From an uncultured Flammeovirgaceae bacterium (lineage in GTDB: Bacteria; Bacteroidota; Bacteroidia; Cytophagales; Cyclobacteriaceae), in the NCBI GenBank assembly GCA_937138955.1, contig CAKZPJ010000733.1, positions 1-11,498 of the forward strand: 11,498 nt of DNA, in the 5' to 3' direction. Position numbers and translations under genes: made by a program. Below the pieces are notes generated by a model, which worked only from the letters and a program-made list of their open reading frames with translations, was not told the DNA's origin and did no database searches. Of this stretch, positions 1 to 5,611 are shown one piece after another. Every line of letters starts with the position of its first letter. Position 1 is the first letter of the stretch.

Positions 1-257
1 AACAACAACGAAACTACGAAGCGCAGGTGCAGATGAGAGAGAAGCAGCACGAGGAGCGATTAGAAAAATGGCAGAAAAGAATGGAAGCTTGGGAAGAGCG
101 ACAACAAGAACTACAGAAGCGCTTTGAAGAACGGCAACAAGAAATGCAACAGCGCCATGAAGAACGAGTACGGTCCTTAGAACGCCAAGAAGAGCAGTTA
201 CGCCAGCAACAGGAACAATTTCAAAATCAATTGAAAGAGAAGTCTGAACAAAATTAG
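1..257 (+). CDS. C-terminal tail of a coiled-coil protein (5' end outside window)
   Basis: The reading frame is open from the left edge (first full codon at 3) to a TAG at 255-257, so this is the end of a longer protein and the GTG at 27 or ATG at 33 need not be a start. The visible 85 or so residues are almost only E, Q, R, K with sparse M, W, F, L, H, and contain no glycine or proline: a long, highly charged helix. It is organised in 11-residue units beginning EER (see the repeat feature), which is typical of hendecad coiled coils. No catalytic or membrane segment is visible. Such tails occur on many Bacteroidota membrane or signalling proteins, but the identity of the missing N-terminal part cannot be inferred. 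A good intrinsic terminator lies 50 nt downstream, so this is the last gene of its transcript. I am confident it is coding; its function is unknown. Confidence 0.7.
   Translation, partial: QQRNYEAQVQMREKQHEERLEKWQKRMEAWEERQQELQKRFEERQQEMQQRHEERVRSLERQEEQLRQQQEQFQNQLKEKSEQN
51..191 (+). repeat. 11-residue (33-bp) EER-type coiled-coil repeat
   Basis: In the frame of the first gene the protein reads as units starting with EER: EERLEKWQKRM (51-83), then EAW (84-92), EERQQELQKRF (93-125), EERQQEMQQRH (126-158) and EERVRSLERQE (159-191). The two central units are the most alike, matching at 8 of 11 residues. The three-residue EAW insert makes that interval 14 residues, equal to two heptads. An 11-residue period is the hendecad signature of nearly straight or right-handed coiled coils. 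Confidence 0.65.
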
Positions 258-306
258 TTTCAATGTTGACTTGAATAGAAAAAAATTTAAAACAGCAGTA
301 GCCATT

Positions 307-332
307 AGCCTGCCCAAAGGGGTGGGCTTTTT
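307..332 (+). terminator. Intrinsic terminator after the first gene
   Basis: A 9-bp stem pairs AGCCTGCCC (307-315) with GGGTGGGCT (320-328) across the loop AAAG, including two G-U wobbles. A T-run (328-332) follows immediately. It sits 50 nt after the TAG of the upstream gene and fits rho-independent termination on the + strand. Confidence 0.8.
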
Positions 333-479
333 CATTTTGATATCAGTTCGTTTGTCAGTTTTTAGGGAGAGATTACAAATCTTCCGTATTTTTTCCGTTT
401 CTGTTTTTCATTTTTGCTAATTTTCCACTAATTTTTAAAATATGTACGTTATACCTATTAGTAATTAACAGTAATATTT

Positions 480-487
480 TATCTTTA
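480..487 (+). promoter_or_regulatory. Weak candidate -7 box for the 88-residue gene
   Basis: TATCTTTA differs from the Bacteroidota -7 consensus TAnnTTTG only at the last base and lies 33 nt before the ATG at 521. No clear TTTG -33 element is present at the usual distance. The 258-520 spacer is very AT-rich, so a chance match is quite possible. Apart from the terminator at 307-332, I see nothing else in this spacer. Confidence 0.25.
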
Positions 488-520
488 GATCAATGGGTTC
501 TTAGGAAATTGAAGTAAACT

Positions 521-787
521 ATGAAGCATCAGAACCGAAGATTTGAACAATTGTCGCTAGAAAGGAAATGCCGCTATATTCTTAACCGTTGCACATTTAT
601 TGCTACCCGTTTAGAAAAGCAGGGGAAGCAATCTTTCCGAATTAATCTATACCATCGGGGCGACTTCTACTACGAGATTTGGTACAACAGTGAGTATCAC
701 TACATTGGAGAAGTTCGCATTACGCAAGATCGCTCTATTATCAATGCCTACGCATCTGGCGTACAACTGCATTCTCTCGATTACTAA
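521..787 (+). CDS. Hypothetical small protein, 88 residues
   Basis: I do not recognise this protein. It begins at ATG 521 and ends at TAA 785-787. There is no signal peptide, membrane helix or metal-binding cysteine cluster: the two cysteines, C18 and C24, flank a basic segment. The N-terminal third is basic and probably helical (residues 5-32). The rest alternates hydrophobic and polar residues with many aromatics (around residues 40-70: FRINLYHRGDFYYEIWYN, then YHYIGEVRI), which suggests a small antiparallel beta sheet, as in some small cytoplasmic domains. It is flanked by a terminator upstream and converges with the Nudix gene with a 22-bp gap, so it is probably transcribed alone. Coding is supported by the compositional contrast with the AT-rich spacer and the sensible protein composition. 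The function is unknown. Confidence 0.6.
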   Translation: MKHQNRRFEQLSLERKCRYILNRCTFIATRLEKQGKQSFRINLYHRGDFYYEIWYNSEYHYIGEVRITQDRSIINAYASGVQLHSLDY

Positions 788-809
788 TTGGTTTACCTTG
801 AAAAAGATA

Positions 810-1451
810 TTATTCATTTATCTCCTGTAGTATCTCAAAGAATTCAGCTAATATCATTGCCGTAGCTCCCCAAATAACTTCTTTATTAATTAAGTAAGCC
901 GGTGCTTGTAGACTAACTCCTCGAGCGGATATCTGACGAGTAGACTGATTATCAGGATTAAAGAATGCTTGCACCGACATATCTAACACCTCAGCTACTT
1001 CGGCAGGTTCGGGCTGATAGGTTGGCGGGGTTTTAGCAAATGCCACTACCGGGGTTACTACAAAACGGCTCACCGGAATATATAGATCCGATAACTGACC
1101 GACTACTTGAGCAGAATCGACACTAACCCCAATTTCTTCCTTCGTTTCACGCAGTGCCGTGTTCACAATAGTTTGATCCTCAAGTTCCACCTTCCCGCCC
1201 GGAAAAGCAATTTGCCCGCTATGCGCACCATCGTACTGAGGTCGACGTATTAGGGGAAAAGCAAGTTCTTGCCCTGCCCCAGAGTAAAGCAAAATAAGCA
1301 CGCCAGCATGTAGAGCATCCGGTGGAATACGATGACGGCTATCCCGGTGCATCTTGGTAGCCATGCGTTGCTGAGCCTGCCAACCGGGCAAAGGCTGCCT
1401 TAGCCGCTCCTGTAGTTCATCGCGTAGATTATCGGTAAAAAGGATTTTCAT
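810..1451 (-). CDS. Nudix hydrolase, CoA pyrophosphatase type
   Basis: A 213-residue cytoplasmic enzyme. Its family hydrolyses the diphosphate of coenzyme A and CoA derivatives to 4'-phosphopantetheine (or acyl-phosphopantetheine) and 3',5'-ADP, using Mg2+ or Mn2+. The CoA-specific signature upstream of the Nudix box is visible at about residues 67-86: LIRRPQYDG, then HSGQIAFPGG. The Nudix box follows at about residues 85-109, ending ALRETKEEIGV; R101, E102, E105 and E106 are the expected catalytic and metal-binding positions. The spacing between the FPGG glycine and RE is slightly longer than in the textbook Nudix box, as I recall for the CoA subgroup (NudL/YeaB, NUDT7-like). The start ATG at 1451 gives a normal family length. 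The gene is divergent from the M23 peptidase and convergent with the small gene at 521. Substrate specificity is inferred from the motif. Confidence 0.88.
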   Translation of the reverse strand: MKILFTDNLRDELQERLRQPLPGWQAQQRMATKMHRDSRHRIPPDALHAGVLILLYSGAGQELAFPLIRRPQYDGAHSGQIAFPGGKVELEDQTIVNTALRETKEEIGVSVDSAQVVGQLSDLYIPVSRFVVTPVVAFAKTPPTYQPEPAEVAEVLDMSVQAFFNPDNQSTRQISARGVSLQAPAYLINKEVIWGATAMILAEFFEILQEINE

Positions 1452-1525
1452 TGAAATAAACTTACTAAAATCGGATTTCTTTTTTTTGAGGTCAGTAGGT
1501 GGGTGCGTAAAAATACAGAGTTTTA

Positions 1526-1559
1526 TTTGTTAACTGGAATAATATTCCGAATTACTTTG
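1526..1559 (+). promoter_or_regulatory. Candidate promoter for the M23 peptidase gene
   Basis: TTTG at 1526-1529 and TTACTTTG at 1552-1559 (one mismatch to TAnnTTTG) are separated by 22 bp, close to the usual Bacteroidota -33/-7 spacing. A start point near 1566 would give a leader of about 23 nt before ATG 1589. The spacer contains a 13-bp palindrome, listed separately. Confidence 0.45.
1536..1548. promoter_or_regulatory. 13-bp palindrome between -33 and -7 (possible operator)
   Basis: GGAATA-A-TATTCC is a perfect 6+1+6 inverted repeat. It lies in the spacer of the candidate promoter for the M23 gene, in the divergent region shared with the Nudix gene. A dimeric regulator bound here would block that promoter. 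The sequence is AT-rich, so a chance palindrome is not excluded; a regulatory role is inference. Confidence 0.35.
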
Positions 1560-1588
1560 TTTGTTTAATACAACCAAGAAAAGCATTT

Positions 1589-2914
1589 ATGCCCCATAAA
1601 GTTAGAATAATTATACTATCAGTAGTTGTACTATCAGCTACTTTAAGCTGCAGTAGCAAAGTCTCATTAGATCATTTGCTCTCACCTAAATCTCCCTACG
1701 AACAATATGTTTCGTCACTGAACCAGGCTTCATTGGAACAAACGTTACTAGGAAAAAACTGGTTAGATGCGGGCAAAAAAAGTTTGTCTGATTCCCTCTA
1801 CGTAAATCTACCCCACAGTGAGATTGGCTACTTTACCGATGATCGCCCGTCAGCCATTTCCTTTCGCTTTACGGCTCAAAAAGGTCAATCTATTCAAATT
1901 ATCCTAGCAACTGACTACAGTGATTCCGTTAAGTTTTTTTTAGATGTATTTGCAGTGGACAATAATGATTTTACCCCAATAGTTTCAGCCGACACCTTAC
2001 GGAATATCAGTTACGAAGTAAAAAAAACTGGTGTAAACGTGCTGCGGTTACAGCCAGAACTACTGGTAGATGGAGGATATAAACTTCAAATTTTAGCTAA
2101 ACCTACGCTGAGCTTCCCAGTGTCAGGAAAGAATTCCAGGGCGGTCGGTAGTTTTTTTGGAGATCCACGCGACGGAGGTAAACGAAGTCACCGGGGTATC
2201 GATATTTTTGCCCCTAAAGGCACTCCGGTAGTAGCAGCTCACGCTGGAATTGTGACCCCTAAAACCAGTAGTGGCCTCGGGGGTAAGGTAGTTTGGTTAT
2301 CTAGCTTCAGTAAGAAATTCAACCAGTACTATGCCCATTTAGATAGTCAAGCAGTGACACCAGGGCAACGCGTGAGCCGAGGCGATACGTTGGGCTTCGT
2401 GGGAAATACTGGTAACGCGCGTTTCACACCGCCGCATCTTCATTTCAGCATTTATGCTTTTGGCCAAGGGGCCATTGATCCCTACCCGTTTGTAGCTTCC
2501 AATGATGCGCGTGGAGAAGCTTTAGCAGTAGATGTTAATTTGGTCGGTAGTGAAGCTCGCATTCAATCTGCGTTAGCTAATGTACGGCAGACTCCTACCA
2601 CTCAGTCGGCTATTCTACAAACCGCTACCCAAAATACTCCCGTACATATCACTGGAGGTACCGGAAAATGGTATCGGGCGCAACTTCCGGATGGTACTCT
2701 TGGTTTTATCCATCAAAGTTTGGTACAATCACTGAATAGCTCAATTGATAATCTACTAGTTACTAGTTCTCACCAACCCTTTAGTACATTGAATCCTAAG
2801 CGGCCTATTCTTCAATTGTGGGAAGGGCAGCAAGTGACAGTATTGGGTGTATACGAGTCACACTGGTACGTAGAAACTACTACCGGCGAACGGCTTTGGA
2901 TGCAGGGTACCTAG
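1589..2914 (+). CDS. M23 (LytM-type) metallopeptidase lipoprotein with SH3-like C-terminus
   Basis: A 441-residue protein expected to act outside the inner membrane as a Zn2+ peptidoglycan endopeptidase. Residues 1-21 form a lipoprotein signal (basic start, hydrophobic VRIIILSVVVLSATLS, then C21); the -3 residue is T rather than L, a relaxed lipobox. Residues about 70-170 look like a beta-rich pre-peptidase domain. The M23 domain spans about 180-305: HRGID gives H201 and D205, YYAH gives H250, and HLHF gives H283 and H285. By LytM homology H201, D205 and H285 bind zinc, while H250 and H283 are catalytic, so it appears active. Residues about 320-380 resemble a bacterial SH3 domain (NVRQTPTTQS... 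GKWYRAQLPDGTLGFIH), and a second, weaker copy may follow at 405-441. The gene converges on hslV. The precise bond cleaved is not predictable. Confidence 0.88.
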   Translation: MPHKVRIIILSVVVLSATLSCSSKVSLDHLLSPKSPYEQYVSSLNQASLEQTLLGKNWLDAGKKSLSDSLYVNLPHSEIGYFTDDRPSAISFRFTAQKGQSIQIILATDYSDSVKFFLDVFAVDNNDFTPIVSADTLRNISYEVKKTGVNVLRLQPELLVDGGYKLQILAKPTLSFPVSGKNSRAVGSFFGDPRDGGKRSHRGIDIFAPKGTPVVAAHAGIVTPKTSSGLGGKVVWLSSFSKKFNQYYAHLDSQAVTPGQRVSRGDTLGFVGNTGNARFTPPHLHFSIYAFGQGAIDPYPFVASNDARGEALAVDVNLVGSEARIQSALANVRQTPTTQSAILQTATQNTPVHITGGTGKWYRAQLPDGTLGFIHQSLVQSLNSSIDNLLVTSSHQPFSTLNPKRPILQLWEGQQVTVLGVYESHWYVETTTGERLWMQGT

Positions 2915-2920
2915 CACCTA

Positions 2921-3472
2921 CTATGCCGACGCAGCTTCCAGGGTTTCTACAATGATATTGTGGTTGGTATAGATGCAAATATCCGCAGCAATACTTAGGC
3001 TTTCCTTTACCATTTCTTCGGCTGAGAGATCATTTACGTGCTTCTTCAAGGCTAAGGCAGCCGCCTGAGCGTACATACTTCCTGAACCGATTGTTGCAAT
3101 ATCGTTATCCGGCTCCAGTACATCGCCCGTACCCGATAATATTAGAAGTTCCGAAGCATCGGCTACAATCATCATGGCTTCTAGCTTACGCAGATAGCGA
3201 TCGGTACGCCAATCTTTAGCTAGTTCAATGGCGGCACGTTTCATATTGCCTCCGTAAGAGTTTAGCTTTTCATCAAAACGCTCAATCAGCGTAAAAGCAT
3301 CAGCAGTTGACCCGGCAAATCCGGTCACAATTTTGCCATTTTGCAGCTTACGGATTTTGCGGACATTGCTTTTAGCTACGGTATTTCCCATAGTAGCTTG
3401 CCCGTCAGCCCCAATGGCTATTTGGTTCCCGTGTTTGATCGCAACTACAGTAGTTGATTTTATCTTTTGCAT
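2921..3472 (-). CDS. hslV: HslV (ClpQ) ATP-dependent protease proteolytic subunit
   Basis: A 183-residue member of the Ntn-hydrolase/proteasome-beta family. HslV forms a double hexamer that degrades proteins unfolded by the AAA+ partner HslU in the cytoplasm. After a short propeptide (MQKIKS), T7 would become the catalytic N-terminal threonine of TTVVAIKHG. The family GADGQAT segment follows at 21-27, K34 and K39 match the conserved K28 and K33 of the E. coli numbering, and a GSGS loop lies near residue 130. Length is normal. hslU is not in this window: the upstream neighbour on the same strand is pdhC. The start codon lies only 15 nt after the T-run of a terminator-like hairpin, and no -7 box is visible between them. 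The gene therefore depends either on read-through from pdhC or on a promoter I cannot see. It converges with the M23 gene with a 6-bp gap. Confidence 0.95.
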   Translation of the reverse strand: MQKIKSTTVVAIKHGNQIAIGADGQATMGNTVAKSNVRKIRKLQNGKIVTGFAGSTADAFTLIERFDEKLNSYGGNMKRAAIELAKDWRTDRYLRKLEAMMIVADASELLILSGTGDVLEPDNDIATIGSGSMYAQAAALALKKHVNDLSAEEMVKESLSIAADICIYTNHNIIVETLEAASA

Positions 3473-3487
3473 GATTAATTACTTACC

Positions 3488-3520
3488 AATAAAAAAGGCT
3501 AAACAATTTTGTCTAGCCTT
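3488..3520 (-). terminator. Intrinsic terminator after pdhC, just upstream of hslV
   Basis: Read on the minus strand, AAGGCTAGACA pairs with TGTTTAGCCTT across the loop AAAT: 11 bp with one G-U pair. A T-rich tail follows (TTTTATT). On the plus strand the G-U becomes an A-C mismatch, so the structure is better suited to minus-strand RNA. It lies 26 nt past the pdhC stop and ends 15 nt before the hslV ATG. Confidence 0.75.
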
Positions 3521-3546
3521 GTTGACGAATAAGAGTACGAAATGTT

Positions 3547-5238
3547 TTAAATCATAATCCGAATTGGATCTTCCAATAATGATTTCAACGTTTTTAAGAA
3601 TGCAGCACCTACTGCACCATCTACGGCTCGGTGATCGCAGGACATGGTAACCTTCATTAGGTTACCGGGGACGATCTGACCATCTTTTACAATGGGAGTT
3701 TGTTTGATTCCACCTACCGCTAAAATACAGGCATCGGGTGGATTCACGATTGCCGTAAACTCTTCAATACCGAACATGCCTAGGTTGGAAATGGTGAAGG
3801 TACTCCCTTCCCAGTCTTTGGGCTGCAATTGTTTGTTCTTCGCCTTAGCGGCTAAGTCTTTCACTTCGGAGCCAATATGCGATAGTGATTTGTTATCGGC
3901 AAACCGAACTACTGGTACTAATAAGCCTTCATCTACAGCTACGGCTATTCCAATATGAATGTGCTCGTTCTTCCGAATGGTATCGCCTTGCCAAGAAACA
4001 TTTACATCGGGGTGCTGACGTAAACTAGCCGCCACCGCTTTTACCACCAGGTCGTTGAAGGATATTTTTACTGGGGAGATTTCGTTCATGCTCTTACGAG
4101 ATTCTACAGCTCTATCCATGTTAATCTCCATGGTCAGGTAGAAGTGCGGAGCGGTAAATTTACTCTCGGCCAATCGCTTGGCAATCGTTTTACGCATTTG
4201 CGAAACCCGCACCTCTTCGTAGCTCTCTTCGCCCACCACTTTGGGTAGTTCAATAGCCGGAGCCGAGGCAGCTTCTTTCTTCTCTGATTTCTCAGCAGGT
4301 TGTGCTTGAGGTTCGTATTTCTCAACATCCCGCTTCACAATACGACCATTCTCGCCACTGCCCGAGATTTGGGCTATGTCGTAACCCATCTCTTCGGCCA
4401 TTTTTTTCGCGAGAGGCGATGCCTTGATCCGCCCGTTACTGCTAGACGTATTTTCTTCTGCTGATCGGCTTGGAGTATACGCCGGGGCATCTTTTTCGGC
4501 AGCTCCGTTGCTAGACGACTTAGACTCAGCCTTTTTCTCTTCAGGTTTTTCTTCTTTTTTCTCTTCCTTACTACCGCCCGACGAATTATGGGCTTTCAAT
4601 AATTTCTCATAATCCGCTCCTTCTTCTCCAATCACCGCAATTACTCCGTCTACCGGAACCGAGCCACCCTCATCTACTCCTATATACAGTAGCGTACCAT
4701 CTTCGTAGGATTCCAGCTCCATGGTGGCTTTATCAGTTTCTACCTCGGCAATAATATCACCAGACTCTACCGAGTCGCCTACCTTTTTTAGCCAATTGGC
4801 AATCACGCCCTCTTCCATCGTGTCGCTCATCTTGGGCATGGCAACTACGGTGGCATTTACATCCGATGCGTCTACTTCTTCTTCCGAATCATTATCTTCC
4901 GAAGCTTCTTCCTCTGACGAACCTTCCGCAGAGTCAATAGTATCTTCGTTCGCTGAATCTCCGGATTCAATTTCTTTTAGCAGGGCTTCAATATCTTCTC
5001 CTTCTTCACCAATAATGGCAATTACCCCATCAACTGCTACTGCTTCGTTTTCCTGCACGCCAATGTGCAGAATTGTGCCGTCTTCGTAGGATTCCAGCTC
5101 CATGGTGGCTTTATCAGTTTCTACCTCGGCAATAATATCGCCGGACTCTACCGAGTCGCCTACCTTTTTTAGCCAATTGGCAATCACGCCTTCTTCCATC
5201 GTGTCGCTCATCTTGGGCATTTTAATAACTTCGGCCAT
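3547..5238 (-). CDS. pdhC: Pyruvate dehydrogenase E2 (dihydrolipoamide acetyltransferase), two lipoyl domains
   Basis: A 563-residue core subunit of a 2-oxoacid dehydrogenase complex; it moves acetyl groups from E1 to CoA through lipoyl-lysine arms. Domains in order: lipoyl 1 (about 4-80, K43 in ETDKATMELES); a strongly acidic linker (about 90-130); lipoyl 2 (about 131-207, K170); a K/E/S-rich linker; the E3/E1-binding peripheral domain (about 270-308, ASPLAKKMAEEMG... GRIVKRDVEKY); another linker; and the catalytic acetyltransferase domain (about 345-563). The catalytic motif HRAVDG has H536 and D540. Two lipoyl domains and the sequence style fit the pyruvate-specific E2 better than succinyl- or branched-chain E2, but the E1 genes that would settle substrate are not in the window. 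The first 49 residues of the two lipoyl cores are identical. The gene is divergent from nqrA and followed by a terminator. Start ATG at 5238 gives the usual MAEVIKMPKMSDTMEEG N-terminus. Confidence 0.92.
   Translation of the reverse strand: MAEVIKMPKMSDTMEEGVIANWLKKVGDSVESGDIIAEVETDKATMELESYEDGTILHIGVQENEAVAVDGVIAIIGEEGEDIEALLKEIESGDSANEDTIDSAEGSSEEEASEDNDSEEEVDASDVNATVVAMPKMSDTMEEGVIANWLKKVGDSVESGDIIAEVETDKATMELESYEDGTLLYIGVDEGGSVPVDGVIAVIGEEGADYEKLLKAHNSSGGSKEEKKEEKPEEKKAESKSSSNGAAEKDAPAYTPSRSAEENTSSSNGRIKASPLAKKMAEEMGYDIAQISGSGENGRIVKRDVEKYEPQAQPAEKSEKKEAASAPAIELPKVVGEESYEEVRVSQMRKTIAKRLAESKFTAPHFYLTMEINMDRAVESRKSMNEISPVKISFNDLVVKAVAASLRQHPDVNVSWQGDTIRKNEHIHIGIAVAVDEGLLVPVVRFADNKSLSHIGSEVKDLAAKAKNKQLQPKDWEGSTFTISNLGMFGIEEFTAIVNPPDACILAVGGIKQTPIVKDGQIVPGNLMKVTMSCDHRAVDGAVGAAFLKTLKSLLEDPIRIMI
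4701..4839 (-). repeat. Near-identical 139-bp repeat in pdhC, copy in lipoyl domain 2
   Basis: This segment matches 5082-5220 at an offset of 381 bp, with three differences that I count by eye (136 of 139 identical), all synonymous. It encodes residues 134-182, which include lipoyl-lysine K170. Beyond the segment, toward the C-terminus of each domain, the copies diverge in both DNA and protein. Confidence 0.9.
5082..5220 (-). repeat. Near-identical 139-bp repeat in pdhC, copy in lipoyl domain 1
   Basis: Partner of the copy at 4701-4839. It encodes residues 7-55, which include lipoyl-lysine K43. The translated 49 residues are the same in both copies. Confidence 0.9.
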
Positions 5239-5311
5239 CAGTGTATTATATTATCGTTTATCTTATTCTAAATCTTACTTGAAGCGTAAGCGAGGCAAAT
5301 TACTGATGAAT

Positions 5312-5321
5312 CCAAATTATA
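5312..5321 (-). promoter_or_regulatory. Weak candidate promoter for pdhC
   Basis: On the minus strand TATAATTTGG lies about 73 nt upstream of the pdhC ATG. It resembles a -7 box with one extra base between TA and TTTG, and also contains TATAAT. It is the best-looking site between the two genes for pdhC, but the match is imperfect. Confidence 0.25.
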
Positions 5322-5534
5322 CCAATGCTGAACCTAAAAAATGTTAGATTGCGCATTGAGTTCGGGGTATAGATTGGGATTTTTGCGTAAAATCTTTCGC
5401 TACAACTGCATTCTCAACTTAAAACCTAAAGTTCTGTTTCCGATATATTTTCACTTCACAATTGTATTCGCGAAACAATCGCTTACTTTTTTGATTTTCT
5501 TAAGAACATTTGTCCTCAACTATTGTATGAATAT

Positions 5535-5583
5535 TCAGGTTATTACCTGATTTTAATTATTTTTGCAGCGATTTTAATCAGGT
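5535..5583. promoter_or_regulatory. Nested inverted and direct repeats around the nqr promoter (putative operator)
   Basis: Three copies of one hexamer are present: TCAGGT at 5535-5540, its complement ACCTGA at 5545-5550, and TCAGGT at 5578-5583. The first two form a 6+4+6 palindrome placed where the -33 element should be. The second and third extend to an 8-bp inverted repeat, ACCTGATT (5545-5552) with AATCAGGT (5576-5583), that brackets the -7 box. GATTTTAAT also occurs twice in direct orientation, at 5549-5557 and 5570-5578, 21 bp apart, which is two helical turns. This looks like a multi-site regulator target. The regulator is unknown. Confidence 0.5.
5558..5565 (+). promoter_or_regulatory. 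-7 box of the nqr operon promoter
   Basis: TATTTTTG is a perfect match to the Bacteroidota TAnnTTTG -7 consensus. A start point near 5572 would give a leader of about 40 nt before the nqrA ATG. There is no TTG or TTTG at the normal -33 distance; that position is occupied by the TCAGGT palindrome. This is consistent with activator-dependent transcription, though that is inference. Confidence 0.6.
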
Positions 5584-5611
5584 CATTTAACTAAAGCGTT
5601 CTTATCCTCTA

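Larger units (their letters stand above)
5239..5611. other. Divergent intergenic region between pdhC and nqrA
   Basis: These 373 bp are AT-rich and hold no gene I can support: the open frame at 5341-5550 is discussed among the rejected items. The pdhC-proximal part (5239-5345) contains one weak minus-strand promoter candidate. The nqrA-proximal part (5535-5583) contains the repeat-rich element and -7 box listed separately. Positions 5345-5530 show no motif, hairpin or RNA structure I recognise. Confidence 0.7.

Noticed and set aside
27..35. GTG 27 or ATG 33 as the start of the first gene
   Set aside because: The frame stays open to the window edge and continues with the same Q/E/R-rich coiled-coil composition, so the gene most likely begins outside the window.
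3333..3557. Plus-strand open frame over the hslV 5' end and terminator
   Set aside because: It is antisense to a clearly identified hslV and crosses the terminator hairpin; there is no independent support.
4721..5347. Two plus-strand open frames with near-identical starts (4721-5089 and 5102-5347)
   Set aside because: They are the antisense of the duplicated lipoyl domains in pdhC. Their similarity is only a mirror of the DNA repeat, and the serine-rich translation reflects the acidic linker read backwards.
5341..5550. Open frame of 69 codons (+) in the pdhC-nqrA spacer
   Set aside because: Its composition is that of AT-rich noncoding DNA (many F, L, I, N), it has no recognisable domain, and it ends inside the nqr regulatory repeats just before the -7 box.
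5545..5583. ACCTGATT...AATCAGGT as a riboswitch or terminator hairpin
   Set aside because: The 8-bp stem has a 23-nt loop that contains the -7 box, so most of it would not be transcribed. A DNA-level operator is the better reading.
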